Positions 1-8,510 of a stretch of 64,000 bases of DNA are shown in pieces. A model generated the notes under the pieces. The model saw nothing but the letters and a program-made list of their open reading frames with translations. It had not been told where the DNA came from and ran no database searches. Position 1 is the first letter of the stretch. Every line of letters starts with the position of its first letter. The position numbers and the translations under genes are program-made. The stretch comes from Paraherbaspirillum soli. Its GTDB lineage: Bacteria > Pseudomonadota > Gammaproteobacteria > Burkholderiales > Burkholderiaceae_D. The stretch spans positions 186,001 to 250,000 of the forward strand of contig NZ_JBHSMT010000013.1 of assembly GCF_042654985.1 (NCBI RefSeq), written 5' to 3'.

Positions 1-23
1 TCGAGATACCCTCTTAATTCATA

Positions 24-72
24 GTTTAAAAAAAAGCCTGAATGTAGAAACCAGGAGTTTCCACATTCAGGC
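24..72 (-). terminator. Intrinsic terminator of the glycine-zipper lipoprotein gene
   Basis: On the minus strand a 16-bp, nearly perfect stem (GCCTGAATGT... at 72-57 against 51-36) is followed by a run of about nine T. It lies just downstream of the minus-strand lipoprotein gene that ends at 115. Confidence 0.85.
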
Positions 73-114
73 CTTCTGACGTCGCAGCGACTGCGCGTCG
101 CTGCTGCTTGATCA

Positions 115-570
115 TCAGTTATGTGTAACGCGCGTCACGCCGCCGGACGACAACAAGCGAACCCGGTCGCCGACACGGAATTGCTCGTCCGCATCCTGGG
201 TGATCGCCCGCAATTCGCCGTTATTCAGGCGCACGGTAATTTCCAGACCGGGCCGCTTGGACAGGTTAGCCTCGACCTGGTTGCCGACAATCCCGCCCAG
301 CACCGCGCCAACCACGCCCGCCGCCAATGAGCCGTTACCCTTGCCTATCGCTGCGCCGGATGCAACGCCGCCGATTGCCGCGCCTGCCAGCGTACCGGAG
401 CCGCCGCCATGATTCTTGTCGATGATCACTTCGCGCACCGAATCCACGACCGCCATACGCACCGTTTGCTCACCTTGGGCTTGCCTGCTGTTATAAACGC
501 TGGCCGAATTCGGGGTAACGGCACAACCGCTCAACGCAACAATCGCTGCGACTGCAATCAGGTTCTTCAT
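115..570 (-). CDS. Glycine-zipper 2TM outer-membrane lipoprotein (SlyB/Pcp-like)
   Basis: A 151-aa envelope lipoprotein. The chosen start gives a short lipoprotein signal peptide (MKNLIAVAAIV...) ending in the lipobox LSGC; an ATG five codons upstream is possible but lengthens the positively charged end. Residues about 60-105 form a Gly/Ala-rich hairpin (GTLAGAAIGG...GAVLGGIVGNQ) typical of glycine-zipper 2TM proteins, followed by a small beta-rich C-terminal part. SlyB-type proteins sit in the outer membrane and support envelope integrity; which member this is cannot be told from sequence alone. It stands alone with its own terminator at 24-72. Confidence 0.82.
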   Translation of the reverse strand: MKNLIAVAAIVALSGCAVTPNSASVYNSRQAQGEQTVRMAVVDSVREVIIDKNHGGGSGTLAGAAIGGVASGAAIGKGNGSLAAGVVGAVLGGIVGNQVEANLSKRPGLEITVRLNNGELRAITQDADEQFRVGDRVRLLSSGGVTRVTHN

Positions 571-844
571 TCTTGATAACTCCATCTAAATTGATCTGGC
601 TCTGGGGAATTCAACACATACAACGCCTGGCCGATTGCAGCTTTAAAGGTGACAAGGTGACTGGCACGGCAGCACACGACGGCGAAGCTTATTTTTACAA
701 CAATCTTTTCGTGGATCAACAACAGCGACCATTCTATCAATTCCACTGAGAACCGGCTATTTTCGTAAAATAATGCCGCTGCATTTAACGACTGCCGGCG
801 GCGATGCGTGGATAATAGTGCGCCGCTTCAATTCAAACTTGCCG

Positions 845-1360
845 ATGACCGCCTACTCCGACACACCGACTTCGATGACGCCGCCGGCGCTGACCGGCTT
901 CGCACCAGTGATCGACGCTCAAACGCGCGTCCTGATACTCGGAAGCTTCCCCGGCGTCGCCTCGCTGGCGGTGCAACAGTACTACGGCCATCCCCGCAAT
1001 CAATTCTGGGCGCTGCTATCCGCAGTGCTGGACGACGACCTGGTCAAGCTTGACTATGATGAACGGCTGGCGCGGCTGCAAACGCACCGGATTGGTTTAT
1101 GGGACGTCATCGCCGGTTGCGAGCGGGTCGGCAGCCTGGACAGCGCCATCCGCAATCCGCAGGCAAACCAGTTCGCAATCCTGCGGCAGCGCTGCCCGCA
1201 GCTCGCGCGGGTTTGCTTTAATGGCAAAACTTCCGGCAAGTTCGCACCGCAATTTACCGCCGCCGGATTCGATACGCTGGTGCTGCCCTCTTCATCGCCG
1301 GCCAATGCCCAGGCAACATTTGCCCAAAAATTACTGCTGTGGCGCGGTATCATTGCCTAA
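845..1360 (+). CDS. DNA-deoxyinosine (hypoxanthine) glycosylase, uracil-DNA glycosylase superfamily
   Basis: A 171-aa base-excision repair enzyme. Near residues 32-37 it has LGSFPG, the nucleotide-pocket motif of this branch, followed by YYGHPRNQFW, which is characteristic of G/U- or hypoxanthine-specific members. A C-terminal PSSSPANA segment matches the second catalytic loop. The family removes deaminated bases such as hypoxanthine or uracil from DNA; the exact substrate preference is inferred from family resemblance. The ATG at 845 is chosen because the upstream codons from 773 look non-conserved; ATG 875 is an alternative and would still keep the whole fold. Confidence 0.82.
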   Translation: MTAYSDTPTSMTPPALTGFAPVIDAQTRVLILGSFPGVASLAVQQYYGHPRNQFWALLSAVLDDDLVKLDYDERLARLQTHRIGLWDVIAGCERVGSLDSAIRNPQANQFAILRQRCPQLARVCFNGKTSGKFAPQFTAAGFDTLVLPSSSPANAQATFAQKLLLWRGIIA

Positions 1361-1429
1361 TATTTTTTGACTGAAATTCATTTCCTGGACCTTATCCAGT
1401 TTCATAAGCCGCAATTTAATTTCGCCCTC

Positions 1430-2257
1430 ATGTTGATCAAACGCAAATCCATCGAAGCCGACGCCAACCGTAAAGCCGGCCCCGGAAAACGCCCGGAAAA
1501 AGAAGCCGCCAAACCTGCCCGCAAACCCAAATTCGCGCCCGTCACGCTGTCCGAACAAGGCGGCGTGCGCTATCTGCATTTCGGCACCGAATGGGTACAA
1601 GGCGCGATGCGCATCCGCAAACCGGACTGGCCGGAACTGGAATACGCACAGCAAATGATGGTGTGGATGCTATTCAACGATCAGCCGCAACATATCGTGC
1701 AGCTGGGCCTGGGCACCGCGGCGCTGACCAAATTCAGCTATCGCCAATTCCCCGCCGCCCGCGTGACGGCGATTGAACTGAACCCATCGGTACTCGCCAT
1801 TTGCGGCTCGATGTTCAAGCTGCCGCCTGACGATGAACGGCTGTCGGTGATTGAAATGGACGCCATGGACTTCGTGATGAACGACGCCAATCACGGCACC
1901 GTGGACGCCTTGCAGGTCGATCTGTACGACGCCACCGCACGCGGCCCGGTGCTCGATACGCCGGAGTTTTACGGCGCCTGCGCCGCCTGCCTCAGCGACC
2001 ACGGCATCATGACCGTCAACCTGTTCGGCGATCATCCAAGCTACGCCAAAAACCTGAAAGCCATGTCGTTTGCATTCGATGAGGTCTGGTGTCTGCCGGA
2101 AGTCCACCAGGGCAACGTCATCGCCATCGCCTTCAAGAACGCCCCCGAACCCGACTTCACCGCACTCTACGAGCGCGCGGCACAGATCACGGCCAGCACC
2201 AAGCTGCCGGCAAAGTCCTGGGTCAACGGCTTGAAAGCCTGGCATTCCGCACCTTAA
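1430..2257 (+). CDS. Spermidine synthase-like methyltransferase-fold protein
   Basis: A 275-aa protein of the polyamine aminopropyltransferase superfamily. The Rossmann core begins at about residue 85 with LGLGTAALTKF (the glycine loop), followed by an acidic residue ending strand 2 (VTAIELNP) and DAMDFV / VDLYDA loops. The first 45 residues are Lys/Pro/Ala-rich and probably disordered. Stand-alone family members of this type often lack polyamine synthase activity, so the substrate is left open. A TTG at 1367 would add 21 residues, but the ATG is preferred. It shares its strand with the downstream ATPase gene. Confidence 0.72.
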   Translation: MLIKRKSIEADANRKAGPGKRPEKEAAKPARKPKFAPVTLSEQGGVRYLHFGTEWVQGAMRIRKPDWPELEYAQQMMVWMLFNDQPQHIVQLGLGTAALTKFSYRQFPAARVTAIELNPSVLAICGSMFKLPPDDERLSVIEMDAMDFVMNDANHGTVDALQVDLYDATARGPVLDTPEFYGACAACLSDHGIMTVNLFGDHPSYAKNLKAMSFAFDEVWCLPEVHQGNVIAIAFKNAPEPDFTALYERAAQITASTKLPAKSWVNGLKAWHSAP

Positions 2258-2259
2258 GC

Positions 2260-2279
2260 GATGACGCCGAAGCGTCATC
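2260..2279 (+). terminator. Hairpin after the spermidine-synthase-like gene
   Basis: A perfect 8-bp stem (GATGACGC / GCGTCATC) with a CGAA tetraloop lies 3 nt after the stop codon. No T-run follows, so it may stabilise the 3' end or act as a weak terminator. Confidence 0.4.
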
Positions 2280-2309
2280 AGCAAACCTACACATTTAGCC
2301 AATATCGCA

Positions 2310-4091
2310 ATGAGCAAAGCGCCGCCGAAAGTACTTGATCTACAACAAATTTTTACCTGGCTGCTGACCGACGGCACCGTCGACAAAGCCGAGGTAAAAG
2401 CGTTCTACACGCAAGCGCTGGGGATCTTCCGCAACGCCAGCATCGCCATCCACCCGCTCACTGCGATCGCACAATGCAAGCGTCAATCGGCACAGCCGCC
2501 GCATCGCACCATCACGCTCGAATGGCTGACCGAATGGCTGGCGCGCCAGGTGCAATTGCCGTTCTACCGGATCGACCCGCTCAAGATCGACTTTGCCAAG
2601 GTGGCCGACGTCATGTCCGCCAACTATGCGACACGCTTCAATATTTTGCCGGTTGAACTGACCCCGACCGAACTGGTGATCGCCACCGCCGAGCCATTCC
2701 GCACCGAGTGGGAAGCCGAGATCTCCAAAATTTCACGGCGCAACATCAAGCTGGTGATCGCCAACCCGCTAGACATCGCGCAATACATCACGCAATTCTT
2801 CACGCTGGCAAAGTCGATCAAGAGCGCGCACAAATCCGGCGGCCAGGAACTGGCGCTGCGCAACAATTTCGAGCAGCTGGTCGAACTCGGCAAGACCAAC
2901 AAGCAAGTCGACGCCAACGACCAACACATCGTCAACATTGTCGACTGGCTCTGGCAGTACGCGTTTGAACAGCGCGCCTCCGACATCCACATGGAACCCA
3001 AGCGCGACTTCAGCGCCATCCGCTTCCGTATCGACGGCGTGCTGCACCAGGTTTATCAAGTGCCGGCAGTGGTCATGATCGCCATGACCGCCCGCATCAA
3101 ATTGCTGGGACGGATGGACGTCATCGAAAAGCGCCGGCCGCAAGACGGCCGCATCAAGACCCGCACCGCCGGCGGCCAGGAAATCGAACTGCGGCTATCG
3201 ACCCTGCCGACCGCCTTTGGCGAAAAACTGGTGATGCGGATTTTCGATCCCGACGTGGTGGTCAAGACGCTGCCGGAACTAGGCTTTCCGCCGGACGACG
3301 CGCTGCGCTGGGATGCGCTCACCAAGCGCGCGCACGGGATTATCCTGGTCACCGGCCCGACCGGCTCCGGCAAGACCACCACCTTGTACACCACGCTCAA
3401 GGCGCTGGCCACCTCCGAAGTCAACGTCTGCACGGTGGAAGACCCGATCGAAATGGTCGAAGCCTCGTTCAACCAGATGCAAGTCAGTCAAGGCATCGAC
3501 CTGACCTTCGCCGACGGCGTCCGGGCGCTGATGCGGCAAGACCCCGACATCATCATGGTGGGCGAAATCCGCGATCTGCAGACCGCCGAAATGGCGATCC
3601 AGGCCGCCCTCACCGGCCACCTGGTGTTATCGACGCTGCATACCAACGACGCGCCATCGGCGGTCATGCGTCTGCTGGAACTGGGCGTCCCCTACTACCT
3701 GCTGGAAACCACGCTGATCGGCATCATGGCGCAACGCCTGGTACGCACCTTGTGCCCGCACTGCAAAAGCCCCGACGGCGAAATCGCCGACGATGTCTGG
3801 ATCAACCTGGTCGAACAATGGAACGTTCCGAAACCCGCCACCGTCTACCACCCGGTCGGCTGCCCGGAATGCCGCCAGACCGGCTACCGCGGCCGCACCG
3901 GCCTGTACGAACTGCTGACCATCACCCAGCCATTCTCCAAACTGATCCAGGCCGAAACCGATATCCATGCGCTGAAACAGCAAAGCATCAGCGACGGCAT
4001 GAAACCGCTACGCCTGGCGGGCGCCCTGAAAATCGTCGAGGGTGTCACTACCGTGGAAGAAGTACTGAAAGTCACTTCCGCGCTCACCTAA
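2310..4091 (+). CDS. GspE/PilB-family secretion ATPase (type II/IV secretion protein E)
   Basis: A 593-aa hexameric ATPase. It has an N-terminal GspE-type domain (about 1-170), the RFRIDG arginine-finger region near 235, Walker A GPTGSGKTT near 349-357, an Asp box (VEDPIE, about 375), Walker B (IIMVGEIRD, about 412) and a His box (LSTLHTND, about 437). A zinc-binding CPHC...CPEC pair lies near 480 and 518. Such enzymes power pseudopilus or pilus assembly at the inner membrane. No gspD/F/G or pilC/D genes lie beside it here, so it works with components elsewhere or is an orphan copy. Length is normal for GspE/PilB proteins. Confidence 0.88.
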   Translation: MSKAPPKVLDLQQIFTWLLTDGTVDKAEVKAFYTQALGIFRNASIAIHPLTAIAQCKRQSAQPPHRTITLEWLTEWLARQVQLPFYRIDPLKIDFAKVADVMSANYATRFNILPVELTPTELVIATAEPFRTEWEAEISKISRRNIKLVIANPLDIAQYITQFFTLAKSIKSAHKSGGQELALRNNFEQLVELGKTNKQVDANDQHIVNIVDWLWQYAFEQRASDIHMEPKRDFSAIRFRIDGVLHQVYQVPAVVMIAMTARIKLLGRMDVIEKRRPQDGRIKTRTAGGQEIELRLSTLPTAFGEKLVMRIFDPDVVVKTLPELGFPPDDALRWDALTKRAHGIILVTGPTGSGKTTTLYTTLKALATSEVNVCTVEDPIEMVEASFNQMQVSQGIDLTFADGVRALMRQDPDIIMVGEIRDLQTAEMAIQAALTGHLVLSTLHTNDAPSAVMRLLELGVPYYLLETTLIGIMAQRLVRTLCPHCKSPDGEIADDVWINLVEQWNVPKPATVYHPVGCPECRQTGYRGRTGLYELLTITQPFSKLIQAETDIHALKQQSISDGMKPLRLAGALKIVEGVTTVEEVLKVTSALT

Positions 4092-4118
4092 AACCTAATA
4101 ACTTCACAGCAAAAGATC

Positions 4119-4400
4119 ATGCGTAAATACCTCGCCATCGCAATCACTCTGACCGCAACGATTGCCGGCGCATATGCCCAACAAAGCCCGGCGCGCGTAT
4201 CGCTGGACGCATCAAAACCGCCGCCGACCGAAGAATGCAGCCGCCTGCAACAACGAATCAAGGAGCTGGACAGAATGGACGACGAACGCATCGCCCGCGC
4301 CGGCCAGGTTGGCGCGCAACAAAGCCCGGTGCAAACCAAGGAATGGATAGACAAGGAACGGAAGGACGCCAAGACCGCGATGTTTTTTGCAAAATGCTAG
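4119..4400 (+). CDS. Small exported protein of unknown function
   Basis: A 93-aa protein with a clear Sec signal peptide (MRKYLAIAITLTATIAGAYA, cleavage after AYA near residue 20). The mature part is hydrophilic and helical, rich in Glu/Arg/Lys, with two cysteines (near residue 40 and the last residue). It resembles short proteobacterial periplasmic proteins of unknown role. It follows the GspE-like gene by 27 nt and may be cotranscribed. The family is not recognised. Confidence 0.65.
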   Translation: MRKYLAIAITLTATIAGAYAQQSPARVSLDASKPPPTEECSRLQQRIKELDRMDDERIARAGQVGAQQSPVQTKEWIDKERKDAKTAMFFAKC

Positions 4401-4490
4401 GAAGAAGAAAGATTAAAAGCGCAGCACGACAAAAAGATGCGCTTGGGTCTAGCAAAAATCTGGAACAGTAGCTATAATTCGTCCCCTGTT

Positions 4491-4566
4491 GGGGCGTTAG
4501 CTCAGTTGGTAGAGCAGCGGACTCTTAATCCGTAGGTCGAGTGTTCGAGTCACTCACGCCCCACCA
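4491..4566 (+). tRNA. tRNA-Lys (anticodon CTT)
   Basis: A full cloverleaf is visible: acceptor GGGGCGT/ACGCCCC (4491-4497 with 4556-4562), D stem GCTC/GAGC, anticodon loop CTCTTAA at 4522-4528 with CTT in the centre, and a T loop containing TTCGA. The discriminator A and a genomically encoded CCA (4564-4566) follow. A TATAAT-like hexamer lies about 15 nt upstream (4473-4478). Confidence 0.95.
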
Positions 4567-4583
4567 CCTAACACATAATATTG

Positions 4584-4615
4584 AAGCGGCTCTCAGCGAT
4601 GCGGGCCGCTTTTTT
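4584..4615 (+). terminator. Intrinsic terminator after tRNA-Lys
   Basis: A 7-bp stem GCGGCTC/GGGCCGC (4586-4592 with 4603-4609, including one G-T pair) is followed directly by TTTTTT. Confidence 0.85.
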
Positions 4616-4634
4616 ATTGCCAAAATTTAAGCAA

Positions 4635-4730
4635 GTAGGGCGGAAAAGCGTAGCGTCTTCCGCCGTTCTGGATGCATCACACACCTGTGGCACATCCAGC
4701 GGCGGATAACGCTGCGCTCATCCGCCCTAC
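4635..4730. repeat. Repeat family E (GTAGGGCGG ... CCGCCCTAC inverted repeat), copy 1
   Basis: An imperfect palindrome of about 96 bp with outer arms GTAGGGCGG and CCGCCCTAC and inner AAAGCGTAGCG / CGCTGCGCTCA arms. Related copies lie at 5275-5370, 17201-17372 and, diverged, 10886-11001. The stop codon of the next minus-strand gene (CTA at 4727-4729) lies inside its right end, so the repeat abuts the coding end exactly. Confidence 0.85.
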
Positions 4731-4987
4731 GTCTTGCGCGTTTTTTTGAGCTCCCAGTTTTCCCGCATCACATCGAACAGATTGTGCCTGTCGTCGGCCA
4801 GGTCGATGATCGCCTGTACCAAGTCATGTGTCATCGCGTTGTCTTTGGAGATCTCGCGCAGGGGCCGCAACAGCCGCAGCACTTCTTCCAGGCAGATCAT
4901 GCCGAGACGGGCGGTTTCAATGGCTTCTTCGTGGTAGTCGGTATCTGGAACGATCAGGGTTTTGTCAGGCGTTATAGCGAAGGTCAT
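4727..4987 (-). CDS. Small cassette protein, paralogue of the gene at 17369
   Basis: An 86-aa soluble, acidic and helical protein starting MTFAITPDK. It shares long identical stretches with the protein at 17369-17626 (for example ARLGMICLEEV, LLRPLREISKDN and DLADDRHNLFDVMR). A GGAGCC stretch lies 6 nt upstream of the ATG. The two copies also share a roughly 190-nt structured leader, and both end inside repeat family E, so leader, gene and repeat were copied as a unit. The family is not recognised. The leader resembles arrangements in phage-derived loci, so a phage origin is possible. Confidence 0.7.
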   Translation of the reverse strand: MTFAITPDKTLIVPDTDYHEEAIETARLGMICLEEVLRLLRPLREISKDNAMTHDLVQAIIDLADDRHNLFDVMRENWELKKTRKT

Positions 4988-5060
4988 ACGGGCTCCTTGT
5001 GGTTGAGGGGGAATTGAGCCGCGCTGTGCCAAAACGGGAGGGCGGCGAGTAATAAGGTTC

Positions 5061-5250
5061 GCAGACCGGCCCTGTAACTACCCACACCACCGGCAGCCCG
5101 AAGGCTCCCCACTACCACCGCCCGTAGAGGACGGAGATAAGTGTGGACGATAGAACGCATGACGCGATCTGCGTACAGGAGTCAGGCTGCGAAGCCAGGT
5201 CCCTTCTTTTTCGGGGACGGAAGCGACTATAGACCTTCTTTAACAATCCG
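5061..5250 (-). ncRNA. Candidate structured leader RNA, copy 1
   Basis: On the minus strand, upstream of the small cassette gene, this segment matches 17706-17905 with compensatory changes. The helix CCACAC/GTGTGG (5141-5146 with 5082-5087) replaces CCGTCTC/GAGACGG of copy 2. The helix CCGTCC/GGGCGG (5129-5134 with 5118-5123) replaces CCATCC/GGGTGG. An AGCC-TTCG-GGCT-type hairpin and a GTCCC/GGGAC hairpin are conserved. A C4-type antisense RNA is one possibility; I cannot confirm it. Confidence 0.6.
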
Positions 5251-5274
5251 GCAATAAGCCGACTGCTCAAGTCC

Positions 5275-5370
5275 GTAGGGCGGATGAGCGCAGCGTTATC
5301 CGCCGCTGGATGCTCCGCCGGTGTTTGATGTGTCCAAAACGGCGGAAGGCGCTACGCTTTTCCGCCCTAC
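5275..5370. repeat. Repeat family E, copy 2
   Basis: A palindrome with outer arms GTAGGGCGG/CCGCCCTAC and inner ATGAGCGCAGCGTTATCCGCC versus GGCGGAAGGCGCTACG-type arms. It lies upstream of the small cassette, so the cassette at 4727-5250 is bracketed by two copies. Confidence 0.85.
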
Positions 5371-5480
5371 CTTGCCGCGGCTTTGATAAGATGGCGCCTC
5401 GTGAAAAATCAATCGCGCTGTTGCCCCTCCCCCGTTCCCAGCCAGAAACCCGACTCCCGCATTTATCCTTAAGCAAACCA

Positions 5481-6626
5481 ATGAAAAAAATCCTGATCTT
5501 GAGCGTCAGCGCCGGCGCCGGCCATATGCGTGCGGCCGAGGCGATCCGCGTCTGCGCCGCGTCCCATGCCGAACCAATCGAAGCGACGCATCTGGATGTG
5601 ATGGCCTATGTGAGCGGCAGTTTTCGCAAGCTGTATACCGATTTCTATATCAAGCTGGTCAGCGACCATCCGGCGCTGTGGGGTTATCTGTACCAGAAGA
5701 CCGATGAAACCTCGCACAGCGCCATGAGCCAGAAAATCCGGCGCGCGGTCGAGCGGCTCAACTGCCGCACCCTGCTGGCCGAAATCCGGCGGCTCAAGCC
5801 TGACGCGATTATCTGCACCCATTTCCTGCCAGCCGAACTGCTGTCGCGCGAAATCGGCAAAGGCCGGGTGTCGGTGCCGGTCTGGGTCCAGGTCACCGAT
5901 TTCGATTTGCATAACATGTGGATCGTGCCGAATATGCGCGGCTATTTTGCCGCCAACGAAGAGATCGCCTACCGCATGCGCCAGCGCGGCTTGGCGGCGG
6001 ATGCGGTGCACGTCAGCGGGATCCCTATCATGCCGGCGTTTTCGGCGCCGCTGGAGCGCGCAGTTTGCGCCGCCGAATACGGGCTCGACCCCAAGCGCAA
6101 AACCTTTTTGATGATGGCCGGCGGCGCCGGGCTGGGCAGCCTGGAAAGCCTGGCCGAACGCCTGCTGGCGATGGACGGCGATTTTCAGCTAATCGCGCTG
6201 GCCGGCAAGAACCAGCAAATGCTGGAGTCGCTGAACCGGGTCGCGCTAGCCCACCCCGGACGGTTGTTCCCGCAAGGCTTTACCGACAAGGTGGAGCGCT
6301 TGATGGCATGCGCCGATCTGGTCATCACTAAACCAGGCGGCCTGACCACCTCGGAATGCCTGGCGATGGGACTGCCGATGATCGTCAACTCGCCGATTCC
6401 CGGTCAGGAAGAACGCAACGCCGATTTTCTGCTGGAACAAGGGGTGGCCTTGAAAGCGATCGACGCCATCGCGCTGGAATACCGGATCCGCGGCTTGCTG
6501 GATGACCCGGAACGGCTGGCAGCCATGCGCCGCAAGATCGCGCCGCTGGGCCGTCCGCACGCCGCGCAGTTTGTATTGGATAGTGTATTGGCCGCCACGT
6601 CGGCACAGCCGGAGACCGCGGCATGA
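5481..6626 (+). CDS. MGDG-synthase-like diacylglycerol glycosyltransferase (GT28)
   Basis: A 381-aa glycosyltransferase of the MurG/MGD1/UgtP type. The N-terminus has the acceptor-side motif SVSAGAGHMRAAEAI, followed by TH and HFLPAELL segments. The C-terminal donor domain has TKPGGLTTSECLAMGLPMI (about 278-296), the UDP-sugar-binding signature of MGDG synthases. The family adds galactose or glucose to diacylglycerol at the cytoplasmic membrane face; in other bacteria such glycolipids often replace phospholipids under phosphate limitation. The ATG at 5481 is the first giving the conserved start; upstream codons fall in a repeat. It overlaps the phosphatase gene by 4 nt (ATGA), so the two are translationally coupled. 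Confidence 0.85.
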   Translation: MKKILILSVSAGAGHMRAAEAIRVCAASHAEPIEATHLDVMAYVSGSFRKLYTDFYIKLVSDHPALWGYLYQKTDETSHSAMSQKIRRAVERLNCRTLLAEIRRLKPDAIICTHFLPAELLSREIGKGRVSVPVWVQVTDFDLHNMWIVPNMRGYFAANEEIAYRMRQRGLAADAVHVSGIPIMPAFSAPLERAVCAAEYGLDPKRKTFLMMAGGAGLGSLESLAERLLAMDGDFQLIALAGKNQQMLESLNRVALAHPGRLFPQGFTDKVERLMACADLVITKPGGLTTSECLAMGLPMIVNSPIPGQEERNADFLLEQGVALKAIDAIALEYRIRGLLDDPERLAAMRRKIAPLGRPHAAQFVLDSVLAATSAQPETAA

Positions 6627-7219
6627 CGGCCCGCTCTTGTGCCGCATCGCTGCTATTACTGGCCGGCTTGGGCGGCCTGTTCGCGACGACGGATGCCGCC
6701 TCGTCGGCGGCCGTCGCGCCGGCAGAGCGCCCCTTGAATTGGGCGCAAAGCGTGGCCGGCACGCCGGTCAACAACCTGCATCAGATCACCCCGCTGCTGT
6801 ATCGCAGCGCCCAACTGTCGAAGGACGACGTACCGAGATTGCAGCAGCTTGGGATCAAGAAGGTCATCAGTTTTCGCGCCTTTCATTCAGACGACAAGAT
6901 CCTGGCCGGCAGTCAGATCGCGATGCAGCGCATCCCGGTCAACACCTGGCACATCCGCGACCAGGACATGATCGCGGCGCTGAAGGCGCTGCGCAACCTG
7001 GAGCAGGATGGCCCGGTCCTGATCCACTGCCAGCACGGAGCCGACCGCACCGGACTGGTGTCGGCGCTGTATCGCGTGGTGTATCAGGGCTGGAGCAAGG
7101 AACAGGCCTTGAACGAACTGCAAAATGGCGGCTACGGTTTTCACGCCATCTGGCAAAACATCAAGTGGTATCTGGAATCGGTTGATGTGGAAAAGTTGCG
7201 GCGGGAAGTCAATAGCTGA
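6623..7219 (+). CDS. Exported dual-specificity/tyrosine phosphatase-like protein
   Basis: A 198-aa protein with an N-terminal signal-like hydrophobic stretch (SCAASLLLLAGLGGLFATTDA). The CX5R phosphatase signature HCQHGADRTG has its catalytic Cys near residue 136. LYRSAQLSKDDVPRLQQLGIK is the usual N-terminal motif of bacterial DSP-like enzymes, and WHIRDQDM may supply the general acid. It probably removes phosphate from a periplasmic or membrane substrate. The ATGA overlap with the lipid glycosyltransferase suggests a joint role in envelope lipid turnover, for example on a phospholipid or phosphatidylglycerophosphate-type substrate; that is inference. Confidence 0.8.
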   Translation: MTARSCAASLLLLAGLGGLFATTDAASSAAVAPAERPLNWAQSVAGTPVNNLHQITPLLYRSAQLSKDDVPRLQQLGIKKVISFRAFHSDDKILAGSQIAMQRIPVNTWHIRDQDMIAALKALRNLEQDGPVLIHCQHGADRTGLVSALYRVVYQGWSKEQALNELQNGGYGFHAIWQNIKWYLESVDVEKLRREVNS

Positions 7220-7281
7220 GCTTGGTTAAAAACGCGACGGCGGAATGCAACAATCGGCACTCCGTGGGCCGTTAAAAGCGC

Positions 7282-7351
7282 GTAGGTTGGGCTGCAAAGC
7301 CCAACGTTTCTTTCATCGCGACCAAACGTTGGGCTTTGCAGCCCAACCTAC
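7282..7351. repeat. Repeat family D (70-bp palindrome), copy 1
   Basis: The arms GTAGGTTGGGCTGCAAAGCC and their complement are separated by about 20 nt. Near-identical copies lie at 38840-38909 and 60338-60407. Here it sits between convergent genes and could form a bidirectional RNA hairpin. Confidence 0.9.
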
Positions 7352-7366
7352 CCCCGTTAACGCTGC

Positions 7367-8446
7367 TTAGGGCAGTTTCGCCAATTGCGCGGTCAGCAAA
7401 TCGAAGAACCCTTGCGTATCGCCATCGGTGATCCAGCGTGCATTTTCAGGACGTTTGCTGGAATGGTAGTAGTCGACCACGGTGGCGCCGAAAGTCGGGC
7501 CTTCGCGGGTATCGACTTCGACATTGACCATCCTGCCCTTGAACATTTCCGGCCGCAGCAGATAGCCGATGGTGGTCGCGTCATGCACCGGGCCGCCCGG
7601 CAGGCCGTATTGCTTGATGTCGTGCGCGACATAGGCATCGAGGATGTCGGCGGCGGTCTTGCCGGCCTTGTTGCCGATGTTGCGCAAGCCTGCGATGCGC
7701 TCCGGGCTGGTCAGCATCTTGTGCGTCACATCCAGCGGAATCACGGTGATCGGCAAGCTGCTCTTGAACACCACGTCGCTGGCATGCGGATCGGCGAACA
7801 CATTGAATTCCGCCGCCGGCGTGATATTGCCGCCGTTGAAATGGGCGCCGCCCATCATCACGACTTCCTTGATGCCCTGCCTGATGCCGGGATTTTCGAT
7901 CAGCGCCATGGCCAGATTGGTTTGCGGCCCCAGAGTCACGACAGTCATGCTTTGCGGCGGCGCGGCCAGCAAGGTCTCGATCAGGTATTGCACCGCATGG
8001 CCTTTGGCCAGAGGCTGTTTCGGCTCGAATACCTGGACCCCGGTAACGCCTTCGGCGCCGTGCACTTCGGCCGCATAGATCGGCGTTCTCAGCATCGGCC
8101 GCGGACTGCCGGCATAGACCGGTACATCCGGGCGATTGGCCCATTCCCGGACCATGCGCGCATTGCGCGAGGTCTTATTCAGCTGCACGTTGCCGGCCAC
8201 CGTGGTCAGCGCCCGGACATCGAGCTTGTCGCGTGCCGACAAAGCCAGCAGCAAGGCGATCACGTCATCCGCGCCGGGATCGGTGTCGATAATCAACGGC
8301 AGCGGCTTGGCCGCCGCGGCGAATGCAGCTTGCATCGGTAATGCTCCCATTAACAGTCCGCCAGTCAGCAAGGCACCGCTTTGGGCGAGGAAATGACGGC
8401 GTGGTGATTGCGCCGGAGCGGCGTTCTCCAATTTATTTTTTTTCAT
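7367..8446 (-). CDS. Exported inosine-uridine-type nucleoside hydrolase
   Basis: A 359-aa nucleoside hydrolase. The Asp cluster DTDPGADDVIALLLAL, the calcium- and ribose-binding motif of the IUNH family, lies just after the leader. The leader has a twin-arginine motif (SPRRHFLAQ) and a hydrophobic stretch, so it is likely exported by Tat. A conserved VTLGPQTNLA segment and a late HD (VHDATT) agree with the family. It would split ribonucleosides into base and ribose in the periplasm. The ATG at 8446 is preferred over one five codons upstream (8461). It lies 64 nt downstream of pbpC on the same strand. Confidence 0.86.
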   Translation of the reverse strand: MKKNKLENAAPAQSPRRHFLAQSGALLTGGLLMGALPMQAAFAAAAKPLPLIIDTDPGADDVIALLLALSARDKLDVRALTTVAGNVQLNKTSRNARMVREWANRPDVPVYAGSPRPMLRTPIYAAEVHGAEGVTGVQVFEPKQPLAKGHAVQYLIETLLAAPPQSMTVVTLGPQTNLAMALIENPGIRQGIKEVVMMGGAHFNGGNITPAAEFNVFADPHASDVVFKSSLPITVIPLDVTHKMLTSPERIAGLRNIGNKAGKTAADILDAYVAHDIKQYGLPGGPVHDATTIGYLLRPEMFKGRMVNVEVDTREGPTFGATVVDYYHSSKRPENARWITDGDTQGFFDLLTAQLAKLP

Positions 8447-8510
8447 TTTTGATTCTTTCATCGGAAAAAAGGTTTTGAACCGGCTCCTTATTTGGAGCCA
8501 GGTGGAAATA

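Noticed and set aside
1367..1429. TTG start at 1367 for the spermidine-synthase-like gene
   Set aside because: No ribosome site and no conserved sequence before ATG 1430.
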